Source of the DNA: JAVJUV01 sp047314965
Lineage (GTDB): Bacteria > Pseudomonadota > Alphaproteobacteria > Rhodobacterales > Rhodobacteraceae
Length of the DNA stretch: 64,000 bases
Reading direction: 5' to 3'
NCBI RefSeq assembly: GCF_047314965.1
Contig: NZ_JBLBVK010000054.1
Coordinates: 1-64,000 of the forward strand
Shown here: positions 7,900-16,179 of the stretch, one piece after another
Layout of the letters: each line of letters begins with the position of its first letter
Numbering within the stretch: the stretch's first letter is position 1
Made by a program: the position numbers and the translations under genes
Notes under the pieces: model-generated
The model's database searches: none
Told to the model about the DNA's origin: nothing
The model's input: only the letters and a program-made list of their open reading frames with translations

Positions 7900-8982
7900 C
7901 TACCTCACCTTCAGAGTGGCTAGGCCGACAAGGGCAAGGATCAGGGAAATGATCCAGAACCGGATGACGATCTGTGGTTCGGCCCATCCCTTCTTTTCAA
8001 AATGATGGTGTATGGGCGCCATCAGGAATACGCGCTTCCCGGTCATCTTGAAGTAGAAGACCTGAATAATGACACTGAGCGCCTCGACCACGAAGAGCCC
8101 TCCGATGATCGCCAGAACGATCTCGTGCTTGGTCGCCACGGCGATTGCGCCGAGCGCGCCGCCAAGGGCAAGCGATCCGGTATCTCCCATGAAGACCGCC
8201 GCAGGCGGCGCGTTGTACCAGAGGAACCCTAGGCCGCCGCCAATAAGGCCAGCAGTGAATATGAGGATTTCTCCCGTTCCCGGCACATAGTTGATGCCAA
8301 GATACTCGGTGAAGTCGGTCCGGCCCACTGCGTAGGCGATCACACCCAGAGACCCGGCAGCGATCATCACAGGCATGATCGCAAGTCCGTCAAGACCATC
8401 GGTCAGGTTCACCGCATTGGCCGAGCCGACGATCACCAGCATCGCAAAGGGAACGAACAGGATCCCGAGGTTCAGAAGCAGGCTGACGACCGGGATTGCA
8501 AGATGGTTCTGAAGCGGCTCCGGATGCAGCCAAATCGCCCAGAAGCCCGCAATGGCCGCAATGGCAAAGCCGATGGCCAACCGCGCACGACCTGAGACGC
8601 CCGCGTGCGAGTTGCGTGTAACCTTCTGATAATCGTCTATGAAGCCGATTGCCCCGAATGCAACGGTCACAAAGAGCAGCATCCAGACGAAGCCTTCGTC
8701 CAGCCGTGCCCAAAGAAGCGACGACGTGACCAGTGCCCCTAGGATCAGGACGCCACCCATCGTCGGAGTTCCGGCCTTGCTGATGATATGACCTTCCGGT
8801 CCGTCATCCCGAATGGGTTGTCCATGCTTCTGCTTTTGCCTCAGCAGATTGATGAGCGGACGACCGAACAGGAAACCGAAAACGAGCGCAGTGAAGAACG
8901 CACCCCCTGCACGGAATGTTATATATCTGAAAAGATTGAAGAAGTCCCCGCCGTCTGAAAAGATGGTCAGCCAGTATAACAT
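7900..8982 (-). CDS. mraY: Phospho-N-acetylmuramoyl-pentapeptide-transferase MraY
   Basis: MraY transfers phospho-MurNAc-pentapeptide from UDP to undecaprenyl phosphate, making lipid I in the inner membrane. The 360-residue product has about ten membrane helices and the family motifs PTMGG, the aspartate-rich DDYQK after FIDDY, and NLTDGLDGLA. I start at the ATG at 8982 (MLYWLTIF), the standard N terminus of the family. A longer frame adds 22 unlike residues. The start lies 1 bp past the murF stop. Confidence 0.97.
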   Translation of the reverse strand: MLYWLTIFSDGGDFFNLFRYITFRAGGAFFTALVFGFLFGRPLINLLRQKQKHGQPIRDDGPEGHIISKAGTPTMGGVLILGALVTSSLLWARLDEGFVWMLLFVTVAFGAIGFIDDYQKVTRNSHAGVSGRARLAIGFAIAAIAGFWAIWLHPEPLQNHLAIPVVSLLLNLGILFVPFAMLVIVGSANAVNLTDGLDGLAIMPVMIAAGSLGVIAYAVGRTDFTEYLGINYVPGTGEILIFTAGLIGGGLGFLWYNAPPAAVFMGDTGSLALGGALGAIAVATKHEIVLAIIGGLFVVEALSVIIQVFYFKMTGKRVFLMAPIHHHFEKKGWAEPQIVIRFWIISLILALVGLATLKVR

Positions 8983-8983
8983 C

Positions 8984-10429
8984 TCACACGGTTCCTTCCT
9001 GTTCCCTGCCGCCTGCTTTGGCAAGCTTTCGCAGGGAGTCAACCACAAGGCTGACCTTCGATCCCTTGGAGCCCTTGACTAGGATCACATCTCCCGCGTC
9101 GACTAGATGATGCACTTCCGACGCCAGCATCCCGGCGCTTTCCACCCATCTTCCGCGTTTCTCGGCTGGCAGAGCGTCATACAGGTTCCGCATCCGCGGT
9201 CCGACACAGTCGACCCGGTGAATGCGCTCCATCGCCGGGTGGTCGGCCAACACGGCATGCAGCGCGGCCTCGTCCTCGCCGAGTTCCAGCATGTCACCGA
9301 GGATGGCAATACGCCTGCCTTGCGAAATGCGGCCGACCCCATCCTTGACCGGAACAGCCGCAAGAACCTCGAATGCCGCCGCCATGGAGGCCGGGTTGGC
9401 ATTGAACGCATCGTCGATCAGCTCGATTCCCTGATCCTCGACCGGATCAAGCAACAGGGTTTCCCTCAACCCGCGTCCGGCAGGGGCATGCCAACTCGCC
9501 AGATCGCATGCCGCCAGGTCCCAGTCCGCGCCGACTTTGGCCACAGCCCCCATCACAGCCAGCGCGTTCATGGCAAAGTGCTTGCCCGGAGCACCGACCT
9601 TGAGCAGGAACGGATCCGAGCCGAACACTCCCTCGATCACGCTGGCATCGGGCGTCAGCGTCAGCCTCACGGCCCGCAGCACTGCATCGGCGTGCTCGCC
9701 AAATCCGATCCGGTGCGCCGCGTATTCCTTGGCCACGGCATTCAGGATGGGCGCGGTCTCCACGTCGGCGTTGAAGATCGCGTATCCATCCGGCTCAAGG
9801 CCTTCGAAAATCGAGGCCTTCTCGTTGGCGATGCCTTCGACGCTCTCGAATGCAGCCAGATGCGCGGGCGCGACGGTCGTGACGATGGCGACGTGCGGGC
9901 GCGCCATGCGCGACAGCGGTGCGATCTCACCGGGATGGTTCATTCCGATCTCGATGATCGCGAAATCCGTGTTGGCGGGCATTCTCGCCAAAGTCAGTGG
10001 CACGCCCCAGTGATTGTTGTAGCTGGCCTCAGCCGCATGTGTATGCCCCTGCCCCATGAGGACATGGCGCAGCATGTCCTTGGTCGACGTCTTGCCGGCC
10101 GAACCTGTCACCGCAATGATCCGTGCGCCCGTTCTGGCGCGCGCCGCACGGCCAAGAGCTTCCAGCGCGACCAGAACGTCTTCCACGATCAAGAGCGGAG
10201 CGTCTGCTGAAACACCGTCCGGCACTCTCGACACCAGCGCTGCCGCCGCCCCCTTCGAGAGAGCGTTCGCGACGAAATCGTGCCCGTCGCGCAGATCCTT
10301 GAGAGCGACGAACAGATCGCCGGCTTCGATGGTTCGCGTGTCGATCGAGACGCCATGCGCCTTCCAGTCGCCACGCAACTCGCCGCCCGTCGCGAGGGCC
10401 GCCTCGCGCCCCGTCCAAAGCGCCGTCAC
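8984..10429 (-). CDS. murF: UDP-N-acetylmuramoyl-tripeptide--D-alanyl-D-alanine ligase MurF
   Basis: MurF completes the UDP-MurNAc-pentapeptide by adding D-Ala-D-Ala. The 481-residue product shows the Mur-ligase ATP loop VTGSAGKTST at residues 107-116, the IEIGMNHPGEI segment specific to MurF, and the C-terminal DAFNANP motif. The last 20 residues are basic and lysine-rich, slightly longer than in E. coli MurF. Its ATG overlaps the murE stop by 4 bp (ATGA), and mraY begins 1 bp after its stop, so the three are translationally coupled. Confidence 0.97.
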   Translation of the reverse strand: MTALWTGREAALATGGELRGDWKAHGVSIDTRTIEAGDLFVALKDLRDGHDFVANALSKGAAAALVSRVPDGVSADAPLLIVEDVLVALEALGRAARARTGARIIAVTGSAGKTSTKDMLRHVLMGQGHTHAAEASYNNHWGVPLTLARMPANTDFAIIEIGMNHPGEIAPLSRMARPHVAIVTTVAPAHLAAFESVEGIANEKASIFEGLEPDGYAIFNADVETAPILNAVAKEYAAHRIGFGEHADAVLRAVRLTLTPDASVIEGVFGSDPFLLKVGAPGKHFAMNALAVMGAVAKVGADWDLAACDLASWHAPAGRGLRETLLLDPVEDQGIELIDDAFNANPASMAAAFEVLAAVPVKDGVGRISQGRRIAILGDMLELGEDEAALHAVLADHPAMERIHRVDCVGPRMRNLYDALPAEKRGRWVESAGMLASEVHHLVDAGDVILVKGSKGSKVSLVVDSLRKLAKAGGREQEGTV

Positions 10430-11928
10430 GACGGTCTTCCGTCCAGCGCGGCCACCGCGACGCTGGACTGCTCAACATCATCGAACGGCAGGATCGCATC
10501 CCCGACAATCTGTCCTGTTTCGTGCCCCTTCCCGGCCACCAGCAAGGTGTCGCCGGGCCCCAGCGCATCCACGGCCCGCAGGATCGCCTCGGCGCGATCG
10601 CCAACTTCATAGACTTCGGCCGCTCCCTTGCGCGCCCCAGCCATGATCTCGGCGCGAATGGCGGCAGGATCTTCGCTGCGCGGATTGTCGTCCGTAACGA
10701 AGGCGATGTCCGCGTGATCAGCCGCCGCGCGGCCCATCAGAGGCCGTTTGCCGCGATCCCGGTCTCCACCCGCACCGAATACGACGATGAGGCGTCCGAA
10801 GACATGGGGCCGGACCGCCTTGAGCGCCGTAACCAGCGCGTCGGGCGTATGCGCATAATCGACGAAAACGGTTGCTCCATTATCGCGTCGGGCAGCGAAC
10901 TGCATGCGGCCGCGGACAGTCTCAAGAGTGTGCAGCGCGTCAAAGGTCTCGTCCGGATCGGCACCCGTCGCGATGCACAGCCCGGCGGCGATCAGCGCGT
11001 TCTCGGCCTGGAAACCTCCAATCAGGCCAAGACGCACCTGATGTATCTTTCCGCCCCATTCGAAGCGCAGTTCCTGACCGGTCGGGTCGAACCGCTGCCC
11101 CAGGATTCTCAACGCCGCCATTTCGTCCCGACCAACGGTAAGAAGGTCCTGACCTCGGTCATCCACGATCTCGGCCATGCGCTGGCCCCATGGATCATCC
11201 ATGTTGATGACCGCCGTCGCGTCTTCGGGAAGAACGCGGTCGAACAGACCCGCCTTGGCCGAAAAATACTCTTCAAAATCAGCGTGGTAATCCAGATGAT
11301 CCTGGCTCAGGTTGGTGAAGGCCGCAGCTGACAGGCGGACCCCGTCCAACCGCCTCTGGGCCAGCCCATGGGACGATGCTTCCATCGCCGCGTGAGTCAC
11401 GCCTTCGTCCGCAAGACGCGCGAGAGCCTTGTGCAACGTAATGGGCTCCGGCGTCGTATGCTGCAACGGCGCGGTGAAGGCGCCTTCTATCCCGGTCGTG
11501 CCGATGTTCACGGCTTCGGCACCCATCTCGACCCACAGCTGGCGCGTGAAGGTCGCAACACTTGTTTTGCCATTTGTGCCTGTCACCGCCACCATCACAT
11601 CCGGCTGGGCTTCGAACCACAGGGACGCCGTGAATGCCAGTGTCTCTCGGGGATCTTCCGCGATGATCAGCGGCACGCCGCTTTCGGCCAGGACTTCCTC
11701 GGCGATCAGCGCCCCTTCGCGGTCGGTCAGTATTGCGCCCGCCTTCATGCGTATTGCGTACTGGATATACTCCGCGCCATGCACCTTCGTTCCGGGCAGT
11801 GCAAAGAACAGGTGCCCTTCCTTCACGTCCCGGCTGTCGACGGACAGACCGGTCACGCGGACTTCGCCGGTTTGCTTCGCGGTAAGCCCGAGCTCGGCCA
11901 GCGTCTTCGTCTTGGCTCGGGTCTGCAT
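10426..11928 (-). CDS. murE: UDP-N-acetylmuramoyl-tripeptide synthetase MurE
   Basis: MurE adds the third stem-peptide residue. The ATP loop VTGTNGKTS is at residues 115-123, and DDNPRSEDP near residue 410 is the DNPR signature of enzymes that select meso-diaminopimelate, as expected for a Gram-negative. Length (500 residues) is normal. It starts with ATG 17 bp after ftsI, the widest gap inside this part of the cluster, and overlaps murF by 4 bp. Confidence 0.97.
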   Translation of the reverse strand: MQTRAKTKTLAELGLTAKQTGEVRVTGLSVDSRDVKEGHLFFALPGTKVHGAEYIQYAIRMKAGAILTDREGALIAEEVLAESGVPLIIAEDPRETLAFTASLWFEAQPDVMVAVTGTNGKTSVATFTRQLWVEMGAEAVNIGTTGIEGAFTAPLQHTTPEPITLHKALARLADEGVTHAAMEASSHGLAQRRLDGVRLSAAAFTNLSQDHLDYHADFEEYFSAKAGLFDRVLPEDATAVINMDDPWGQRMAEIVDDRGQDLLTVGRDEMAALRILGQRFDPTGQELRFEWGGKIHQVRLGLIGGFQAENALIAAGLCIATGADPDETFDALHTLETVRGRMQFAARRDNGATVFVDYAHTPDALVTALKAVRPHVFGRLIVVFGAGGDRDRGKRPLMGRAAADHADIAFVTDDNPRSEDPAAIRAEIMAGARKGAAEVYEVGDRAEAILRAVDALGPGDTLLVAGKGHETGQIVGDAILPFDDVEQSSVAVAALDGRPS

Positions 11929-11945
11929 TGCGGTTCGCCTCCGGT

Positions 11946-13727
11946 TCAGTTTCTCGCCAGTGTTACACCCGCCTCAGGGGAAGGTTCAACGGCAGGTGCC
12001 AACCCCAGAAGCGGGGCGATCCGGCGGATCACCTCGGCCGCCACCGGAACGGCAGTCCAGCCAGCCGTCCGTCGCGGCTCCTTGCCACTGGTCTCGACGG
12101 CTTCGTCGAGAGTCACGATCAGGACATAGGACGGATCATCGGCCGGAAAGACCGTCGCAAAGGTCGCAATAACCTTGTCCTCGTAATACCCGCCCTGAGG
12201 TCGCGGCTTGTCAGCGGTACCGGTCTTGCCGCCCACGCGATAGCCTTCCACTTCGCCCAGCGACGCCGTTCCGCGGGACACCACCTGCCGCAGCATCTCG
12301 CGCGCCTGCCGCGAGGTATCCTCGCTGACGATGCGGGGCCCGGGCACGTATTCCTCTCGCTTGAGCAAGGTGGGTGTGACTTGCAGCCCGCCGTTCAGAA
12401 GCGATGCATAGGCCGAAGCGAGATGCATGGGGCTAGCTGAGATGCCATGCCCGTAAGAGATCGTCATCGTGTGGATCTCGGACCAGTTCTTTGGTAGCAA
12501 GGGCCGCGCACCCGGCGCCTCGACCAGTTCCAGCGGCGTCGGTGCGAACAGGCCAAGATTTTCCAGGAATTCCTGCTGACGCTCGGCACCGATCATCATC
12601 GCGATCCGAGCCGTTCCGATGTTCGACGACTTCACGATTACGTCCTCGACCGTCAAAGCTTTCCCGTAATTGCGGAAATCCCGAATCTTGTGGCGTCCCC
12701 ACGTCAACGGACCGGTGATGTCGATGGAGGTTGAGCGACTGACCAGCCGTTCCTCGATACCCTGGGCCGCCGTGAAAATCTTGAATGTCGATCCCAACTC
12801 GTACACGCCCTGAACCGCACGGTTGAACAGAGGACTGTCTCCGGGATCGCCTTGGGTCAGTGGTGAAGGCCGGTCATTGGGGTCGAAGTCCGGCAGGCTG
12901 GCCAGCGAAATGACCTCACCGGTGTGGATGTCCATCAGAACCGCGGCCGCGCCCTTGGCATTCATGAGGCGCATACCGCCTTCAAGCACACGTTCCACCG
13001 CCGCTTGAACCGTCAGGTCCAGCGACAGCGCCAGCGGCACGTCGCCCCGGCCCGGATCACGCAACTCTTCGTCAAGGGCCTTTTCGATACCCGCGACGCC
13101 GATCACTTCTGCCGACGAAACGCCCTCGCGGCCGAATCCGGCACCGCCCAGGACATGCGCCGCCAGACGGCCGTTCGGATACAGACGCATCTCGCGAGGC
13201 CCGAAAAGAAGACCAGGATCGCCGATGTCGAACACGGCCTGCTGCTGTTCCGGGCTGATCCGGCGCTTGATCCAGATGAATTTCCGTTTGCCGGTGAACT
13301 GGCGGATCAACCGCTCTTCATCAAGGTCCGGAAATATCTTCACCAATTCCTTCGCGGCGCGGATCGGATCGATCATCTGCGGTGGCTGCGCATAGAGCGA
13401 ATGGGTGGTCAGGTTCGTCGCTAGAATGCGTCCGTTCCGATCGGTGATATCGGCGCGGGCGGCAACGATCTGGGCGCCCGATGCGGCCGCCGGCGGCTCG
13501 GCGGGATCGGAAGCAGCGAGAAACGACATCTTCAGCGCAACCATGGCGAAGGCGCAGAGGAAGGAGACACCCAACACAAGGAGGCGACCTTCGGCCCTTT
13601 GGCGCGCAGAATCTCGATCCGCCTCATGCCGCGCGCGCAGATTTTCGCGTTCGATCACATCGGGGTTCTGGCCCTCCCGGCGCGCCGCGAGAATCCGGGC
13701 GAGAGGACGCAGGGGTGTCCGCGTCAT
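11946..13727 (-). CDS. ftsI: Septal peptidoglycan transpeptidase FtsI (PBP3)
   Basis: FtsI cross-links septal peptidoglycan at the division site. The 593-residue class B penicillin-binding protein has a long basic cytoplasmic N terminus, one membrane helix (about residues 47-70), the PBP dimerisation region, and the three active-site motifs STFK (Ser313-Lys316), SSN (367-369) and KTG (501-503). Its ATG overlaps the ftsL stop by 4 bp (ATGA). The cytoplasmic N-terminal tail of about 45 residues, rich in Arg and Glu, is longer than in E. coli. Confidence 0.97.
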   Translation of the reverse strand: MTRTPLRPLARILAARREGQNPDVIERENLRARHEADRDSARQRAEGRLLVLGVSFLCAFAMVALKMSFLAASDPAEPPAAASGAQIVAARADITDRNGRILATNLTTHSLYAQPPQMIDPIRAAKELVKIFPDLDEERLIRQFTGKRKFIWIKRRISPEQQQAVFDIGDPGLLFGPREMRLYPNGRLAAHVLGGAGFGREGVSSAEVIGVAGIEKALDEELRDPGRGDVPLALSLDLTVQAAVERVLEGGMRLMNAKGAAAVLMDIHTGEVISLASLPDFDPNDRPSPLTQGDPGDSPLFNRAVQGVYELGSTFKIFTAAQGIEERLVSRSTSIDITGPLTWGRHKIRDFRNYGKALTVEDVIVKSSNIGTARIAMMIGAERQQEFLENLGLFAPTPLELVEAPGARPLLPKNWSEIHTMTISYGHGISASPMHLASAYASLLNGGLQVTPTLLKREEYVPGPRIVSEDTSRQAREMLRQVVSRGTASLGEVEGYRVGGKTGTADKPRPQGGYYEDKVIATFATVFPADDPSYVLIVTLDEAVETSGKEPRRTAGWTAVPVAAEVIRRIAPLLGLAPAVEPSPEAGVTLARN

Positions 13728-14050
13728 TCGTCGTCTCCCCGATCCATGACTTCGACGGCGTTTTCGACGGGATACCCGATCTGATCGATGTTTCCGAAAT
13801 GATCAGGCCGAAGCGGCAGCAGGCCAAGACGATCAAAATTCATGTCGGCGAGATCCGCGAGGCGTTCGGGACGATTCAGGTAGGCCCACTCCGCCCTCAG
13901 AACCGCCGCGCGTTCGCGCAGATCCACAATCTCGGCCCTCAACTCGCGCACTTCGCGCAGCTTGGCCTGCGTTTCGTAGTTCTGCCGATACGCCCAGACG
14001 GCCAGTCCCATCACAGCGAAGGCGGTCATGATAGAGAGAAGGGACTTCAT
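13724..14050 (-). CDS. ftsL: Cell division protein FtsL
   Basis: A 108-residue bitopic protein with one N-terminal membrane helix (about residues 3-20) followed by a periplasmic coiled coil (KLREVRELRAEIVDLRERAA). This is the FtsL fold that, with FtsB and FtsQ, controls the FtsWI synthase. Sequence is poorly conserved in this family, so the call leans on position between rsmH and ftsI. It directly abuts rsmH with no spacer and overlaps ftsI by 4 bp. Confidence 0.9.
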   Translation of the reverse strand: MKSLLSIMTAFAVMGLAVWAYRQNYETQAKLREVRELRAEIVDLRERAAVLRAEWAYLNRPERLADLADMNFDRLGLLPLRPDHFGNIDQIGYPVENAVEVMDRGDDE

Positions 14051-15040
14051 CTAGACCTCCACCATCTTCGGCAATCCAAGCCTTGCCCGGTCGACCGGGC
14101 CGGCGGGGGCATCGGTCCGCCTTCCGACACGCAGGTTCGCCGACCGTGAGCGCGGGTTCCGGGCCACCTCTTCCGCCGAAGGTGGAATCGCCTTGTTGCG
14201 CGCCTCGAACCTGGGCGCCTCCTCGACCAATTGCGGCTGGTAGCGATTGGCCCCGCCCGACTTGCCGGAGCGCGCCTGAAAGAACCGCTTGACAACACGA
14301 TCCTCGAGCGAATGGAAACTGACGACCGCCAGCCACCCTCCTGGCTTCAAGGCCCGTTCAGCGGCCTCCAGCCCCTCAACTAGTTGCCCGAACTCGTCAT
14401 TCACCGCGATGCGCAGCGCCTGGAACGTCCGAGTTGCGGGATGGCTTTGTCCGGGTTTGGGTCGCGGCAGGACGGCTTCGACGATCCGCACGAGGGCCCC
14501 GGTCGTCTCGATCGGCGCGTCCTGCCGCGTTTTCACGATGGCACGGGCAATGGAACGGGCTGCCCTCTCTTCACCATAGTGATACAAAATATCCGCCAGC
14601 ATGGCCTCCGAGGCATCCGCCACAAGCTCTGCGGCAGAAACTCCGGCCTGGCTCATTCGCATGTCGAGCGGACCTTCGGCCATGAAGGAAAATCCGCGCT
14701 CAGGCTGGTCCAACTGCATCGACGAAACGCCGAGGTCCAGAACAACACCGTCCAGCGGCTGATCGGCATACTCGTCCAGATCGGAAAACGTGCCTTCGAC
14801 CAGGCTCAGGCGATCTCCGTATTCGTCGGCCCAGCCGGCGGCCATTTCGAAAACCATCGGGTCCCTGTCGACCCCGATCACCCGGTCAGCGCCCGCATCC
14901 AGCAAACCTCTCGCATAGCCCCCCGCCCCGAACGTCCCATCAAGCCAAACGCCACCAATGGGCGCACAGGCCTCCAGGATCGCATCAAGCAGGACCGGGA
15001 TATGAGGAGCATCTTTCGCGGCGCGGGCAGCAGCGGCCAT
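14051..15040 (-). CDS. rsmH: 16S rRNA (cytosine-1402-N4)-methyltransferase RsmH (MraW)
   Basis: RsmH methylates N4 of C1402 in the decoding centre of 16S rRNA, using S-adenosylmethionine. The 329-residue product carries the SAM-binding loop DGTFGAGGY (residues 34-42) and GVDRDP, then the family's LDLGVSSMQLD and VVSFHSLEDR segments. The start is ATG, 3 bp after the mraZ stop, the standard mraZ-mraW gene order. No anomalies. Confidence 0.97.
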   Translation of the reverse strand: MAAAARAAKDAPHIPVLLDAILEACAPIGGVWLDGTFGAGGYARGLLDAGADRVIGVDRDPMVFEMAAGWADEYGDRLSLVEGTFSDLDEYADQPLDGVVLDLGVSSMQLDQPERGFSFMAEGPLDMRMSQAGVSAAELVADASEAMLADILYHYGEERAARSIARAIVKTRQDAPIETTGALVRIVEAVLPRPKPGQSHPATRTFQALRIAVNDEFGQLVEGLEAAERALKPGGWLAVVSFHSLEDRVVKRFFQARSGKSGGANRYQPQLVEEAPRFEARNKAIPPSAEEVARNPRSRSANLRVGRRTDAPAGPVDRARLGLPKMVEV

Positions 15041-15043
15041 GGA

Positions 15044-15541
15044 TCAGACCTCCTCCTCTTCGAGAAGAGTCCAGATGTCGGCTCCCGACGGCAAGCTGTC
15101 GAGCAAATCGTCAACCGCGGTATCATGGCTGCCGAAGGTCTCCGGCTTCCAGATCTGGAACGTATCGCCCATCGCCATGAAATAGGCTTCGCCATCAATA
15201 CCGATCTTCTGGCGCAATTTGGCGGGAAGAACGATCCGCCCGGTCTCGTCGACCGTGGCAGGCAGCGATTGACCGTTGAACAACTGCTCCATAGCGCGGC
15301 GCTTGACCGAACCTCGCGGCATGCGCGCGATCTTCTCATCGACCTCGTTTGCCGCATCGATTGTGAAGCATTCCAGGAAATCTCGGCGATGATCGCCATA
15401 AACTATAATGAATTCCGGGGATTTGCCCTCGGACCAGCTCGGGTCGCCATCTTCCAGCACACGGCGAAAATGGGCCGGGATCGACACCCTGCCCTTTGCG
15501 TCCACCTTCTGGACGCTTTCGCCTCTAAACCTCCGAACCAC
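15044..15541 (-). CDS. mraZ: Transcriptional regulator MraZ
   Basis: MraZ is an AbrB-fold DNA-binding protein that represses its own dcw promoter by binding tandem TGGGN boxes; it is also linked to RsmH activity. The 165-residue product has two AbrB-like halves, the first with KVDAKGRVSIPAHFR and the second with TVDETGRIVLPAKLR. Translation appears to start at GTG 15541; no ATG is near and the ribosome site is weak. A strong terminator-like hairpin ends about 30 bp upstream and TGGGA box arrays lie 270-510 bp upstream, both fitting autoregulation. Confidence 0.95.
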   Translation of the reverse strand: MVRRFRGESVQKVDAKGRVSIPAHFRRVLEDGDPSWSEGKSPEFIIVYGDHRRDFLECFTIDAANEVDEKIARMPRGSVKRRAMEQLFNGQSLPATVDETGRIVLPAKLRQKIGIDGEAYFMAMGDTFQIWKPETFGSHDTAVDDLLDSLPSGADIWTLLEEEEV

Positions 15542-15569
15542 TGTCCCGCGGCCCCTTTTTCAAGCCCCA

Positions 15570-15617
15570 AAAAATACGAAAACGGCGGATCGGACTGCTG
15601 CCACTGTCCGATCCGCC
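15570..15617 (-). terminator. Intrinsic terminator in the mraZ leader
   Basis: A perfect 12-bp inverted repeat (15584-15595 with 15606-15617, 10-nt loop) is followed on the minus strand by GTTTTCGTATTTTTT. This is a textbook rho-independent terminator only about 30 bases before the mraZ start codon, in the direction of mraZ transcription. It would stop most leader transcripts, so mraZ expression requires read-through, processing or a second promoter. Confidence 0.85.
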
Positions 15618-15800
15618 GCCCTCGTCCCGTCTCCGGGATAGTCCAGCTGCGCGCGCCACCTGGGGGGATGTCTGCTCGCCCGCGCGCCGGATCTCGTCAT
15701 CGGATGAAAGCGGGTGCCTGTATGAAACCTGCTCTTTTTTTGGTTCGCCTGGGGTCGTTGTGCGCCCCGAGTACTGATCCCGTCTCATCCGGTGATTTGG
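15570..15800 (-). ncRNA. UpsM-like small RNA from the mraZ 5' leader (predicted)
   Basis: Rhodobacter sphaeroides makes an abundant small RNA, UpsM, by partial termination in the unusually long mraZ leader. The same design is visible here: an RpoH-like promoter (minus strand, 15830-15807) predicts a 5' end near 15800, and the terminator at 15570-15617 gives a 3' end near 15570, for an RNA of about 230 nt. No convincing reading frame lies inside. Ends are inferred, not measured, and sequence identity with UpsM could not be tested. Confidence 0.65.
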
Positions 15801-15806
15801 AAGGTG

Positions 15807-15830
15807 CCATGGGAAATCATGGGAATCAAG
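15807..15830 (-). promoter_or_regulatory. RpoH-type promoter of the mraZ leader (predicted)
   Basis: On the minus strand CTTGAT (15830-15825) and CCCATGG (15813-15807) are separated by 11 bases, close to the heat-shock sigma pattern CTTGAA / CCCAT. UpsM transcription in R. sphaeroides is reported to use RpoH sigma factors, which supports the call. The -10-like bases coincide with TGGGA boxes read on the other strand, so the match could partly reflect the boxes. Confidence 0.5.
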
Positions 15831-15854
15831 AACATTTTATGGGATTTCTTGGCT
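15810..15854 (+). promoter_or_regulatory. MraZ-box array 1 (TGGGA boxes on a 10-bp grid)
   Basis: TGGGA occurs on the plus strand at 15810, 15820 and 15840, and a degenerate TGGCT at 15850; only the slot at 15830 is empty. The spacing of exactly 10 bp (TGGGN-N5) is the published MraZ operator design. The array lies over the predicted leader promoter, so MraZ binding would block RNA polymerase. The boxes are on the strand opposite to mraZ. Confidence 0.7.
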
Positions 15855-15962
15855 ATCCAGCTCCAGCCTGAACGAAAGAAATCGAAATATTGGGTCTATA
15901 TTTAGATAAATCGCAAATTAAATACCATATATAGTATGAAGCAAAAATTCGCTCTGAGTTCC

Positions 15963-16053
15963 ATGATTTCCCGCAATGCAGCGAAAATCCTAGTTCAGAT
16001 CAGAGAATCACGGGAAAAACGAAGCTGCAAGCGGCATATCCCATGAGTTCCCA
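15963..16053 (-). promoter_or_regulatory. MraZ-box array 2 (inverted TGGGA boxes)
   Basis: Read on the minus strand, TGGGA boxes begin at 16053 and 16043, with degenerate CGGGA at 15973 and TGGAA at 15963, all in the same 10-bp phase. Between this and array 1 is a very AT-rich stretch (about 15875-15960) that contrasts with the GC-rich surroundings. The two arrays face each other, which could allow looping by the ring-shaped MraZ oligomer. The rest of 16054-16179, before the photolyase stop, shows nothing recognisable. Confidence 0.55.
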
Positions 16054-16179
16054 TGAAAACGAGTCGCCGCCGCGCACGAGGCAGATCTTTCCAATCCTCG
16101 CGGGATGGTTCCGGAACGGTTGCAAATTGCGGCTCCGACAGGCAGAAGCCGCTCAGCGTCTCAATCGACGTGTGTAGGG

